The notes: generated by a model not told the origin, from the letters alone. Positions 26,381 through 35,829 are shown, counted from the stretch's first letter. The stretch is DNA of 64,000 bases from Betaproteobacteria bacterium (GCA_016868315.1 VGHE01000009.1:60877-124876), one strand, 5' to 3'. Program-made: numbers and translations.

Positions 26381-27912
26381 AAATGATTCTCTCGTCAGGA
26401 AGACTCGCCACAGCAATTCTCTCTTTGATTGCACCAACACTTGCAATTGCAAAGTCCGAGCCGCTGCGATCTCTGGAAGTTCGTGCGATTGAGCGCGACG
26501 GGGAAAATCACGTCCGAGTTTTTCTTTCCGCGTATGAGAAAGATGGTGAAAGAAAGTTTCCCATCACCACCCTCAACAACAATGCGTTCCTGCTCACTGT
26601 CGATGGTGAGCCGCTGCAAAAGCCAAACTTATCATTGACCACATTTTCGGCCAGCAGAAAGTGGAACACACGGGCGGTGGTTTGGATTTACGATGCAAGC
26701 GGCGTCAAAACCATAAAAAATCTGAATCGTGAATTGCGTGCCATTGCTGCACAGGAATTCCCTCAACTTCAAAGTGACTATCTCTCCATTACGGGCGTGG
26801 CGTCGGGAAAAAACTTTGAACGCGTTGCTGTTGACCCACAAAACCAGGGCAATACCACTTTACTGCAACGACAACTCACTGCAGATACTGTTTCCCTCAA
26901 AAGCACTGCAATAACCCGCGATCTCCCCGTGTGCCACGCTGCACGTAAATTTGCTGATTGGCAAAAACTCGGTCTACGGCTCACAGACCAAAAAACATTG
27001 ATCCTGATGGGTGGCTCTGCACCGCTGTCTGAAGCCGACAAAAACAAGGTAAGAGATTGCACAGCACTTTTAACCGAAGCTGGAGTCGTGATTCACCAGG
27101 TCGTGTTTGCACGACCAGAAAACTACAACGGACGACTTTGGATTCCCTCAGCCGAACGCAGCACCATGGGATCGACCTATCGGGTGGTTGACCTTGGTGG
27201 CGCATCACGCGCACTCCAGACCGTCCGCTCATCTATCGATAGCGAATACATTATCTCGGCACAGGTTCCTGCGGACGTCTTCTGGCGTTCGCGTAAACTC
27301 TCCTTGCTCGCCAAATACCACGGCTCCGAGTTTCAGTCTGGGTCTTTGAAGCTTCCCGCTTCGTCGAGTACATCGTTTCTACAAAGCGCTCCTGCTCTTC
27401 CTCAAATGCGTCCGCAACAACGGCAACTGACACAACCCCAAATGCCCCAGCGCATGGTCGTGCTGACCGAAGCTTCGGCTCTGGCTTTTGATGCGTGGCT
27501 GGAGTGGCTCGCAACGGCTTTGCTGATTGGCATTGTCGTTACCATCCGCCACATTCGGCGCATCAACTCAGGTATCATAGAGATTCAAGAAACAGAGGCC
27601 AAAGGTGACGTTAGCTCTGGACCACTTTTGGTTGTCCTCAACGGACGCGATAAAGGTCGTGAGTATCGCATCCGACAGCAGACAACGATTCTAGGCAAAG
27701 GTTGGATCTGCGACGTTCGCCTGCAACCCTTAAAGGTACGCCGCAAGCACGTTCAACTCGAAATTCTGGGCGACAAAGCTATTCTTAAAGATCTCTCGGA
27801 GGGAGACCTTTACGTCAATGGTCGTGCTGTTCGATCCCTGCGCGCCATTGGGCATGGTTCCGTCATTCGTGTGGGTGACCTTCAGCTCCTCTTCCAATGT
27901 GGTGAGACATGA
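26377..27912 (+). CDS. Periplasmic vWA-like domain, TM helix and cytoplasmic FHA domain
   Basis: A 511-residue protein: signal peptide (residues 1-25), a periplasmic region of about 320 residues similar in layout to von Willebrand A-related proteins (AVVWIYDASG in place of the DxSxS metal site; KTLILMGGSAPL; a late YRVVDLGGAS and SEYIISAQVP), a Pro/Gln-rich stretch, one TM helix at about 375-393, and a cytoplasmic FHA domain at about 415-505. The FHA domain shows TILGKGWICDVRL and KVRRKHVQL, lacking the canonical Ser and STNG loop. The vWA assignment is tentative because the MIDAS motif is degenerate. It could carry a periplasmic binding event to the cytoplasm. Coupled by ATGA at both ends. 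Confidence 0.75.
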   Translation: MKMILSSGRLATAILSLIAPTLAIAKSEPLRSLEVRAIERDGENHVRVFLSAYEKDGERKFPITTLNNNAFLLTVDGEPLQKPNLSLTTFSASRKWNTRAVVWIYDASGVKTIKNLNRELRAIAAQEFPQLQSDYLSITGVASGKNFERVAVDPQNQGNTTLLQRQLTADTVSLKSTAITRDLPVCHAARKFADWQKLGLRLTDQKTLILMGGSAPLSEADKNKVRDCTALLTEAGVVIHQVVFARPENYNGRLWIPSAERSTMGSTYRVVDLGGASRALQTVRSSIDSEYIISAQVPADVFWRSRKLSLLAKYHGSEFQSGSLKLPASSSTSFLQSAPALPQMRPQQRQLTQPQMPQRMVVLTEASALAFDAWLEWLATALLIGIVVTIRHIRRINSGIIEIQETEAKGDVSSGPLLVVLNGRDKGREYRIRQQTTILGKGWICDVRLQPLKVRRKHVQLEILGDKAILKDLSEGDLYVNGRAVRSLRAIGHGSVIRVGDLQLLFQCGET

Positions 27913-29171
27913 ACAGACAACAACCTTTTTTGCTGCGGTTCCTGCAGGGGCCAATGAACAACAGGCAGTTCACATTGCTCCCAGGAGAGGCCTACATAGT
28001 TGGTTCGCATGCAGAATCAGATATCCGCATCGATGGCGACCCCACAGTGAGCCGGCGCCACGCATGCCTGAAACTGGATGACAGCGGTGTTCTCGAAGTC
28101 ATGGATCTGGGAAGCACCAACGGAACATATCTGAACAGTAAGAGAATCAAGAAAATCGCAAAGATCAGAATGGGCGATAACCTCCAGTTTGGATTAAACA
28201 CCCTTGGAAGGTTAAACCCCTGGCAAGCTCTGGAGTCGAGCCTGCCACTCAACCTGTATGGCGGTTTCGAGCTCATACCACGCGAAGCAAATGGCTCGAG
28301 TCAGGCCTTTTCGATAACGGTACCCCTGTGGTTCACCGTCGCCGGATTCTGCATTGGTGGAATCTGCTTTGGCCTCTGGCAAGCATATGAAGTCCCGAGC
28401 AGTGGTTTTGCGCGAACCATTCCAAATTTCGAGACACAGGTTCAGAAAACAATCACAATTGAAAAGTCCCTGAGTGCAAAAGACTTCACAGCACAGTCCA
28501 CCAAGATCAAAGCAAAGAGCAATCAGGACACAGATGTTCCGCTCATTGCAAACGATTTTGTTTGGGACGAGATCATCAACATATCACAGCGCTTCGGTGA
28601 AGTTCCGCCCTCGGCGATGGACTCCCGCTTTGTGAAAGAAGTTGAACACTGGATAGCCTTCTACACCAAAAACAACAGACACCATGAGCTGCTTAAGCGA
28701 CGCGACCAGGTCTGGGAAAGAATACAAAAAATACTGCACGCACATGGCCTTCCTTCGGAGCTTGGATATATTGCTTGGGTAGAATCAGCATTCGATCCAC
28801 AGGCCACAAGCCATGCTGGTGCGGTTGGCGTTTGGCAATTTATTTCCAGCACAGCGAATGAATACGGGCTTGCACCACTCACGGGCGACAGCAAAGATCA
28901 ACGCAGAAACCTCGAGTACAGCACCCATGCTGCTGCGCGCTATCTCAACTCACTGCTGCACATGTTCGGCAACCGCCAATACCTACTGGCACTTGCAGCG
29001 TACAATGCAGGGCAGAACAAAATTAAACGACATGAAATAAACGCGAGCATAAAAAATGCCAGACAGGCTGACTTCTGGCATGTGCGGGAAAACCTTCCCA
29101 AAGAAACCCAAGACTACGTCCCGAAGGTCATGGCTGCTATCATCATCGGACGCAACCCTGACTTCTGGTGA
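27909..29171 (+). CDS. FHA - transmembrane - lytic transglycosylase chimera
   Basis: A 420-residue protein. The N-terminal FHA domain (about 15-100) is canonical: IVGSHAESDIRI, TVSRRHACL and DLGSTNGTYLN include the Ser, Arg, His and Asn that bind phosphothreonine. A single TM helix spans about 135-158, then a linker, and a lytic transglycosylase (SLT) domain from about 275 to 400 with catalytic Glu292 in YIAWVESAFDPQA, GAVGVWQFISSTA and ALAAYNAGQNKI. With FHA inside, the SLT domain faces the periplasm, where such enzymes cleave the MurNAc-GlcNAc bond to 1,6-anhydro products. FHA-SLT fusion is not a standard architecture. The last gene of the triad; coupled by ATGA to the vWA-FHA gene. Confidence 0.88.
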   Translation: MNRQQPFLLRFLQGPMNNRQFTLLPGEAYIVGSHAESDIRIDGDPTVSRRHACLKLDDSGVLEVMDLGSTNGTYLNSKRIKKIAKIRMGDNLQFGLNTLGRLNPWQALESSLPLNLYGGFELIPREANGSSQAFSITVPLWFTVAGFCIGGICFGLWQAYEVPSSGFARTIPNFETQVQKTITIEKSLSAKDFTAQSTKIKAKSNQDTDVPLIANDFVWDEIINISQRFGEVPPSAMDSRFVKEVEHWIAFYTKNNRHHELLKRRDQVWERIQKILHAHGLPSELGYIAWVESAFDPQATSHAGAVGVWQFISSTANEYGLAPLTGDSKDQRRNLEYSTHAAARYLNSLLHMFGNRQYLLALAAYNAGQNKIKRHEINASIKNARQADFWHVRENLPKETQDYVPKVMAAIIIGRNPDFW

Positions 29172-29196
29172 AGCAAGGAGCGCCCGATGATGCGCA

Positions 29197-31398
29197 TCAA
29201 TCGGCTGGGAAAAGCAGTTCTTGGTAGGTTGGGAATGGCCACTTCGACGCAGGAATGAGAGCCTCAAGAGCGTCTGCCGTGCTGCGCAGGTCTTCAAGCT
29301 TCGGAAGCAGCTGTGCAGCGATTTCCTTGGCAGTCTTGGCGAGCTCGTGATGTTCGAATGCATCACCCGAAGTAACCCGCTCATTTGCCGCGCGCAGAGC
29401 AGACAAAGCCGTCTCAAAACGAACCGTCAGTTGCCCCAGCTCGCCAGCAAGTTTTTGAGCGGGAGTGCTGATATGCAGACGCGCCGCACTTTCACTGAGA
29501 CTCACCAGCTCCGAGAGATGTGTGAGCGCTGTAGGCAGAATACCCGTCTGCGCCATTTCGATGGCCGCATTGACTTCAATGAGACGCTGCTTGATGTAAC
29601 GCTCCCATTGAATTGCCGCGCGGCTTTCCAAGTCCGTTGATGTAAACGTTCCCGTTTCCACAAGGAATTGAGTTTTTGCAGTGTTGCTCCACACGCCGAG
29701 TGCAGCAGGTGTATCGGGATAGTTACCCAACCCACGCCGTGCTGCCTCATCGCGCCATTCTTGTGAATAGCCGTTCCCTTCAAAGCGGATATTGCGCGTG
29801 TCACGGATAACTTCGCGCAGCACTTCGAAGACACCTTCTGGACTCACCGAACCATTCTTCGCTCGTGCGCCCAGCTTGGCGTTGACTTTGGTCAGACCGG
29901 CAGTGACCGCCGCATTTAGAATTGCCGTAGGGAAACTGATAGATGCACTCGATCCGACCGCGCGGAATTCGAATTTGTTGCCGGTAAAGGCGAACGGTGA
30001 GGTTCTGTTGCGGTCAGTGTTGTCGAGCGCAACATGCTGAAGGTGGTTCACACCCAAGTCGAGCATCGCTCTCTCGGCCGAAACATTGTCAGCTTTTCCA
30101 GCCTCAATGGCGGTGAGAATTTTGTCGAGAGTATCACCCAAGAAGCAGCTAATGATTGCCGGGGGAGCTTCGTTTGCGCCTAAGCGGTGATCGTTTCCAG
30201 TGGAGGCCACCGACGCACGCAAAACATCTGCGTGATCGAAGATGCCTTGCATCACACCGCCAAGGAAAGTCAGGAAGACAAGGTTCTGGTGGGGCGTGTT
30301 TCCTGGATCGAGAAGGTTCCGACCCGTAGAATCAGACATCGACCAGTTTACATGCTTGCCGCTGCCATTGACTCCCGCAAAAGGTTTTTCATGCAGAAGA
30401 ACAGAGAAATTGTGGCGTGCACCCACAGTGCGCAGCACTTTCATCAAGAGCTGGTTGTGATCTGCTGCAATGTTTGAACCTTCAAAAATTGGAGCGACTT
30501 CAAACTGTCCGGGCGCCACTTCGTTGTGGCGCGTTTTGATAGGCACGCCCACTTTATAGAGCTCAATTTCGAGCTCATTGATGAACGCGTGCACACGTGT
30601 TGGGATATGACCAAAGTAGTGATCTTCGAGTTCCTGACCTTTTGCAGGACGCTTACCGAAGACAGTCCGTCCACTCAAACGCAGGTCGGGACGAGCCATA
30701 GCCTGATCGCGCGCAACGACGAAGAACTCCTGTTCGGCACCCACGGTTGTGATGACACCTGTGACGTTCTTCTCGCCAAGAAGATGCAGAGTTTTAAGCG
30801 CCTCTTTGTTCAATGAGTCGTTGGAGCGCAGAAGCGGGGTTTTAAAGTCGAGCGCATCGCCGTGATAGCTAATGAACACCGATGGAATATAGAGTGTGCG
30901 TCCGTTTTCGGTTTCCATAACAAACATGGGGCTGCTAGGATCCCAGCTCGTGTAACCACGCGCCTCGAAAGTTGAGCGCATGCCACCCGAGGGAAAGCTC
31001 GATGCATCGGGTTCACTTTGGAGCAGCTCCTTGCCAGTGAAACGCTCGATCGGATGGCCGTTCTTATCGAGCCAAAGGAACGCATCATGCTTCTCTGCAG
31101 TTGTTCCTGTTTGCGGCTGGAACCAGTGGCAGTAGTGGGTTGCACCCTTCTCAATAGACCACTCACGTGCAGCCGAAGCAACGCGTTCAGCGAGAGTGGA
31201 GTCAATCTTGCCACCGAGTTTCATCACCTTGCTCATGGTGTCGAGATCGTGCGAGCTCAGCTTTTTCGCCATTGCACGCAAATCAAACACGTTTGAGCCG
31301 TAAAAATCCGCAACGCGCGACAGCGAGCCGTCGAGGTTGCGCGGGCGTTCAATGGTTCGGACGCTGGGCACCGGAGCAGTGGTTTTTCCATGAGCCAT
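29197..31398 (-). CDS. glnN: Glutamine synthetase type III
   Basis: A 733-residue type III glutamine synthetase, close to the usual 700-730 for GSIII. The start region FYGSNVFDLRAMAKKL is typical of GSIII, and the catalytic core includes VGAEQEFFVVARDQ, KTRHNEVAPGQFEVAPIF and the ammonium/glutamate site GSGKHVNWSMSD. It makes glutamine from glutamate, ammonia and ATP in the cytoplasm as a large ring. The ATG at 31398 is chosen for the GGAGGAAA about seven bases upstream. It is a single gene, convergent with the FHA operon and preceded by 156 bases; no glnB or ntrC lies next to it. Confidence 0.95.
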   Translation of the reverse strand: MAHGKTTAPVPSVRTIERPRNLDGSLSRVADFYGSNVFDLRAMAKKLSSHDLDTMSKVMKLGGKIDSTLAERVASAAREWSIEKGATHYCHWFQPQTGTTAEKHDAFLWLDKNGHPIERFTGKELLQSEPDASSFPSGGMRSTFEARGYTSWDPSSPMFVMETENGRTLYIPSVFISYHGDALDFKTPLLRSNDSLNKEALKTLHLLGEKNVTGVITTVGAEQEFFVVARDQAMARPDLRLSGRTVFGKRPAKGQELEDHYFGHIPTRVHAFINELEIELYKVGVPIKTRHNEVAPGQFEVAPIFEGSNIAADHNQLLMKVLRTVGARHNFSVLLHEKPFAGVNGSGKHVNWSMSDSTGRNLLDPGNTPHQNLVFLTFLGGVMQGIFDHADVLRASVASTGNDHRLGANEAPPAIISCFLGDTLDKILTAIEAGKADNVSAERAMLDLGVNHLQHVALDNTDRNRTSPFAFTGNKFEFRAVGSSASISFPTAILNAAVTAGLTKVNAKLGARAKNGSVSPEGVFEVLREVIRDTRNIRFEGNGYSQEWRDEAARRGLGNYPDTPAALGVWSNTAKTQFLVETGTFTSTDLESRAAIQWERYIKQRLIEVNAAIEMAQTGILPTALTHLSELVSLSESAARLHISTPAQKLAGELGQLTVRFETALSALRAANERVTSGDAFEHHELAKTAKEIAAQLLPKLEDLRSTADALEALIPASKWPFPTYQELLFPAD

Positions 31399-31554
31399 GA
31401 AAGATTTCCTCCAAAAAGGACAACTCGAAAAAACAATGAAAGCACGCGAAAATGGAAACGGGTTCTGACGATGCGACATACCACAGAGTCAAGGCGTGAC
31501 AAGCACACCTCGACACTCAATTCAGCGAAGCCTGTAAAATAAGGGGAAGTTGAA

Positions 31555-32472
31555 TCAGTTTTGCGGTGTACCGCGCGCCCACTTCAACGAGCGAACCAAA
31601 AAATTGTGTTCCGGTGACACAATCGTATTCAGAAGTCCAAAAGCCAGAGGCCACTGCAGCATCTCACCCAGACCGATTTTGAAGGCACGTCCGAGCGGGG
31701 AACGATAGGTGGCAAGGCGGACATCGGCAATCGCGCGACCCACCGATGCGGCCAGGAAGAAGCCCGAAAACGCCTGTACAGCAAACAAAAGCATAGAGCC
31801 CACAGCGAAGGTCTGCCCCATCAGCAACAACCAACCAAGCGGAGAACTGTGCGCGCTCTCAAACGCCCCATACTGAGCTAAAACCGGAAACTTCTGTGAC
31901 AGTAGGGTCAAGAACGGCACACTGGCCGAAACAGTAAATGCAAGAACCAAACACGCCACAACAACAAGTGCATCAAAAAACCAAGCTGTAAGCCCCTGAA
32001 AGAGGGACGGAGCGGCGTTTCTCTTCGAGGCCGCGATAAAGGATTTGATTGAGGGAACTTGAGCTGCTTCCGGAACCTGAAGCCCCGAAGCTGTGCGTTG
32101 GAGAGTTGATTGCTGAGCTGAAACCCGGCGGACCTGATTGTTAAGCGCCTGAAGGCGGGCATCATTGGGTTTTGCGGTTTCTTCATCGAGCAAAAAGGGA
32201 ATCTGCTCGAGTTCTCTCACAACGGTTTGCTCTTCGGTGAACTGCAGCCCCTGCCCCGAGGAGCCCAAATGCGGACGACCCGGCTGCAGCGAACCACGCT
32301 GCGAAGACTGACGCGCGACCACCAAAGCCCGCTCGCGTATCGCACCCGCACCAAATCCAAGTCCGCCATGCAACGGCTGCAGACGCGAGGTCAGCCTCCG
32401 GCGTAAAGGAGAAGAACGCGGCAACGAAGCTCTAGCCTTGTCGGTTGTCAGCCCTTTGTCCGAGGAATACAT
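31555..32472 (-). CDS. RDD-family membrane protein with long disordered N-terminus
   Basis: A 305-residue protein. Residues 1-155 are polar, rich in Arg, Gln, Leu and Ser and predicted disordered. From about 160 an RDD-type domain follows, with LTAWFFDALVVVACLVLAF supplying the conserved Asp, a second helix around 215-245, and IADVRLATYRSPLGRAFKIG before the last helix. RDD proteins are poorly characterised; some act as Na+/H+ or other small transporters. Its ATG overlaps the stop of the DHH gene (TGATG) and is preceded by GGAGG, so the pair is an operon, with no evident functional link. Confidence 0.7.
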   Translation of the reverse strand: MYSSDKGLTTDKARASLPRSSPLRRRLTSRLQPLHGGLGFGAGAIRERALVVARQSSQRGSLQPGRPHLGSSGQGLQFTEEQTVVRELEQIPFLLDEETAKPNDARLQALNNQVRRVSAQQSTLQRTASGLQVPEAAQVPSIKSFIAASKRNAAPSLFQGLTAWFFDALVVVACLVLAFTVSASVPFLTLLSQKFPVLAQYGAFESAHSSPLGWLLLMGQTFAVGSMLLFAVQAFSGFFLAASVGRAIADVRLATYRSPLGRAFKIGLGEMLQWPLAFGLLNTIVSPEHNFLVRSLKWARGTPQN

Positions 32473-33896
32473 CACACAGCCTCCTGGAGAAACAAACTCA
32501 AAACCACATCCCGAATGGCCTGCGAAGACAGGCTACCGTAGCGATTTTTCCATTCACCCTGCGGGAAAATCGCTTTGGCCATGGTGCGGTGACCACCACC
32601 GAGACCCCAGCCGTTGATCACCCGCTTCACAACCTCGCCCGCGTTCTTCACATAGCCGACGTTCCGAACGCTCATGACCACGTTGCCATCGAACAAACCG
32701 GCACACACGACCCATTCGACGTCCTCGAACTGGAGCAGGAAATCCGCCACTTGGGGAATCAGATCTTCACGCTCCACTTGTCCGAGACAGCTCACCACAA
32801 CGCCTGACTCACACACCATCTGCCGCAGTGCATCTGCAAGCACTGGAGCAAACCGCATCGGCAACTCGGGTTTCTCAATCCGGCGCAACAAATTGTAGTT
32901 GATGCTTGGATAGAGAGAGACGAATGCATCGAGATCGGCGTCGATCACTTCACGGTTGAGCAGGAGCGTATCCGCTTTTATGCCATATAACAAGGCAGTC
33001 GCAAGCCTTTGCCCAATAGAACAGGCCGCCGCACGCAAGTATTCCGTGAGAATTGTGGAGGTTGCACCATATTGATGGCGAATATCAACGAACGGAATGC
33101 TTTCATAAGTCTGCGTTGATGGATGGTGGTCAATGACTGCGTCAACCCTCTCCAAGTCGAAGCCAAAGTGAGCTGGTTGGGTGTCGAGCATCGCCACACG
33201 GTCGAAATCAGCAAGCTCTCTAGGCGTGATGGTGAGCACTTCAATATCGAGAAGCCTCATCATTGCCAGGTTCTCTGGACGGGTGACCTTTCCGAAGCTG
33301 ACAATCGGAGTGGAGACCTTGTTGCGCCCTAGTATAGTGCGTAACGCCAGCGCTGAGGCCAAACCATCGGGATCAGGATCGGGCTGCACCAAAAGTGCAA
33401 TGCGGTCGCCCTCGCCCAACACCGAGCGAATGGCCTTCACAAGATGGGTTGTTTGAATGTGCCTGAGCTCAGCCCCCACGGGTCGACTGAGCAGCTCGGC
33501 CCAGGTCAGAATGAGTTCACGCCCGCCTGCAAGCTTGCGCGGGCTCTCCTCTGGGTGACCGTGCTTGAGTGAGAGAATGAGTGCACCGGGGAGCTCATCG
33601 AGAATATGTCTGCGCGCCATACGGTGCTCATCGGAATCCCGGAACGCAAGAACCACGCAGATGGGGTCGAAATCCCCCCACTGCTTGTAGAACGCAGGCT
33701 TGCCGAGATCGCCTTTGGCGAGAAGTGCGCTCCCCCCAATCGCTTCGCACGCCTCAGTAATTTCTTCCTGAAGTGTCGAGGACTTGGATGGACACCAAAC
33801 CCGTACGAGCATCCCTCGCGGCTGGATATGAACGAGCGTCGAAACGAGTTCCGCATCGTCGGTCAACACCAAAAATAGGCTGGAATCAGATTCCAT
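32472..33896 (-). CDS. DHH/DHHA1 phosphoesterase with N-terminal TrkA-N-like domain
   Basis: A 474-residue protein. The N-terminal 125 residues (LFLVLTDDAELVSTLV ... ICVVLAFRDSDEHRMA) resemble a nucleotide-binding TrkA-N/RCK-type domain. The DHH phosphoesterase domain follows from about 165: VQPDPDPDGLASALAL (motif I), AMLDTQP (motif II), VIDHHPSTQ (the DHH motif), and a C-terminal DHHA1 domain ending GGGHRTMAKAIFP. DHH enzymes cleave nanoRNA, cyclic-di-AMP or pApA; the exact substrate cannot be assigned. The ATG at 33896 has AAGGACA upstream; a longer open frame would run into the speD promoter region. Divergent from speD. Confidence 0.82.
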   Translation of the reverse strand: MESDSSLFLVLTDDAELVSTLVHIQPRGMLVRVWCPSKSSTLQEEITEACEAIGGSALLAKGDLGKPAFYKQWGDFDPICVVLAFRDSDEHRMARRHILDELPGALILSLKHGHPEESPRKLAGGRELILTWAELLSRPVGAELRHIQTTHLVKAIRSVLGEGDRIALLVQPDPDPDGLASALALRTILGRNKVSTPIVSFGKVTRPENLAMMRLLDIEVLTITPRELADFDRVAMLDTQPAHFGFDLERVDAVIDHHPSTQTYESIPFVDIRHQYGATSTILTEYLRAAACSIGQRLATALLYGIKADTLLLNREVIDADLDAFVSLYPSINYNLLRRIEKPELPMRFAPVLADALRQMVCESGVVVSCLGQVEREDLIPQVADFLLQFEDVEWVVCAGLFDGNVVMSVRNVGYVKNAGEVVKRVINGWGLGGGHRTMAKAIFPQGEWKNRYGSLSSQAIRDVVLSLFLQEAV

Positions 33897-34049
33897 GGGC
33901 AATTTGTCCTTAAAAAACAACAAGTGTTTCCCATCCCAGCGTAACACAAAGGTGTTGAACCCGACAGTCTGTTGAGTTACCACACGGCCGCCGGCAATTT
34001 CATCCCAGCGCGCCGGGTCTTTTTCAACTTTTGGCTTGGAAATGCTCAC

Positions 34050-34802
34050 ATGTCGCAAATTCTTGGTTTCAACAACCTGACAAAAGCACTGAGTTTCAAC
34101 CTGTACGATTTTGCCGTTGCCACGAACGAAGAGGAACGGGCGTCCTACATCCGCTACATCGATGAGCGCTACAGCGCGAAACAAATTGAATCTATGCTAA
34201 TTCGCATCGCCGAGATCATGGACGCGACTGTGCTGAATGTTTCCAGCAAGGATTTTGACCCGTGGGGAGCCAGCGTGGTTCTGCTCATGAGTGATGCCAA
34301 AGCAGGCGAGCATGCAAATTTGATGGCACAAAGCACGGTGAATATCCATCTCGATAAGAGCCACATCTGTGCACACACCTACCCAGACAGCCTTGATCCC
34401 AATGGCATCTGTTCATTCCGTGTCGATATTGATATTGCAACCTGTGGCAGCATCAGCCCGTTGTATGCACTCGACTTCATGTTCAAGGCATTCGAGAGCG
34501 ACGTTGTGGTTTGCGATTACGTTGTGCGCGGATTTACACGCGCAAAAGACGGCGGAAAGCTTTACATGGATCACGACATCAAATCGATACGCGATTTCAT
34601 CTCGCCCAATATTCTCAAGCAATATGTAACAACCGACGACAACAATGCTGCGAGCCTGACTTACCAAACCAAGTTTGTGCGCAGCGAACTCGATGAAACG
34701 AGCTATTTCCGCAACCCCTATCAGGTGCCTGCAGAAACTCGTGCGCAGAATATGGCCATGATCCGTAAGGAAATGGAATCTATTTTCGCTTCAAAGCAAT
34801 GA
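34050..34802 (+). CDS. speD: S-adenosylmethionine decarboxylase, class 1A
   Basis: A 250-residue E. coli-type SpeD. The proenzyme self-cleaves before the Ser in DKSHICAHTYPD (about residue 98) to form the pyruvoyl cofactor; other conserved stretches are LGFNNLTKALSFNLYD, FRVDIDIATCGSISPL and VVRGFTRAKDGGKLYMDH. It supplies decarboxylated SAM for spermidine synthesis. No speE is in the window. Start at ATG 34050 aligns with the start of family homology. The 3' end overlaps the convergent L,D-transpeptidase reading frame by 23 bases. Confidence 0.95.
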   Translation: MSQILGFNNLTKALSFNLYDFAVATNEEERASYIRYIDERYSAKQIESMLIRIAEIMDATVLNVSSKDFDPWGASVVLLMSDAKAGEHANLMAQSTVNIHLDKSHICAHTYPDSLDPNGICSFRVDIDIATCGSISPLYALDFMFKAFESDVVVCDYVVRGFTRAKDGGKLYMDHDIKSIRDFISPNILKQYVTTDDNNAASLTYQTKFVRSELDETSYFRNPYQVPAETRAQNMAMIRKEMESIFASKQ

Positions 34803-35829
34803 AGCCACGCGCTGTCTGATAATACGTTGTCCCAGGAATCAGGCCGAACACGCGCACAGGATCTTTCAATCGGTAAAAGCCTGAAATGTTCTCGGGCGTC
34901 GCTGGCAAACGAATGTGCAGAGGTGCAACGCCAAATTTTGAATCGACACTGATTGCTTTGCAGAGCATTGCAGCGCCAACGGGAGCAGGAATCGGCGTGG
35001 GTGCTGGTGTCGGAGCTGGAGTGACCACAGGCGCAGAGGGTTGCGATGTGCCACCACCGACTGCCGGGTCGCTTGCCCAGCGCCCAACAACAACGCGCAT
35101 GTTGATGTTACGCGCGCCTTGGGTCAACGTACGCTTGCTCTGTTGCGGCTGGCCTTCCATCGTCACAACGGTTTGCTTATAAGCCGACAGATCTGGAAAC
35201 GTATCGAGCGCGGTGTGAAAAATCTCTTTGATTTTTTCGTTGGGGTTGCGGATGCAGCCGCCTGAAACGCGGCGCTCCTCGGGATCTCTCAAACGCAGAA
35301 TTTCTTCTGCAGAGTTGCCGTGCATCCCATAAGCTCCCTGAAACCAAAAAACATATTTACCAAGTGGATTACTCGATCCGCAGGGACCATAAACTTCCGG
35401 TTCCGCGTTAAAAATCTGCCACCGTTCAGCATCCGATTGTGCAACTTTTCCGGTTGCCGGATTAACAGGATCACGCGGGCGCCAAGCGGGACAATGCTCG
35501 AGATCCTCAATGCCGTAGATTCCCTCGGGAGTGAACTTCATCTCTCCGTTGTGATACGCACCGGTCACATCAGCAGATGCAATGTTCCATTGTTGTTGCG
35601 GCACCCCATCTCGGTACAGCGTTGCTCTGTTCGTTTTTAAGTTCAACTGCACGGCGAGAGTGGCTTTCAAAGCAGAATTAACTTATGACTTTGACATTCC
35701 TGGAGACGTCACCCACTGAGCCGCGGATTCTTCGTCGCGTACCTGACCACAGGCTACGACGATGGCAAGTGAGACAAGACTCAGGCCTCCTAGAGTTCTC
35801 AAATGAGGGAGTTTCTTTGTCATCGCCAT
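34780..35829 (-). pseudogene. L,D-transpeptidase lipoprotein interrupted by an in-frame stop
   Basis: The ATG at 35829, with AGGAGGAGGA upstream, opens a lipoprotein signal (LVSLAIVVACGQ) of a 48-residue product that stops at TAA 35683-35685. In exactly the same frame, the next codon begins a YkuD L,D-transpeptidase (reopening VNSALKATLAVQLNLKTNRA), whose catalytic motif is YGMHGNS ... RRVSGGCIRNPN with the active Cys in SGGC. A Pro/Ala/Thr linker (TPAPTPAPTPIPAPVG) and a C-terminal domain follow. Without the stop this would be one exported 349-residue protein that forms or edits 3-3 crosslinks. The downstream part alone could start only at TTG 35670 and would lack export. I therefore call a nonsense mutation, with stop read-through as the alternative. 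Confidence 0.72.

Noticed and set aside
31399-31554. Sigma-54 promoter ahead of glnN
   Set aside because: TGGTATGTCGCAT lacks the required TTGC element at the -12 position.
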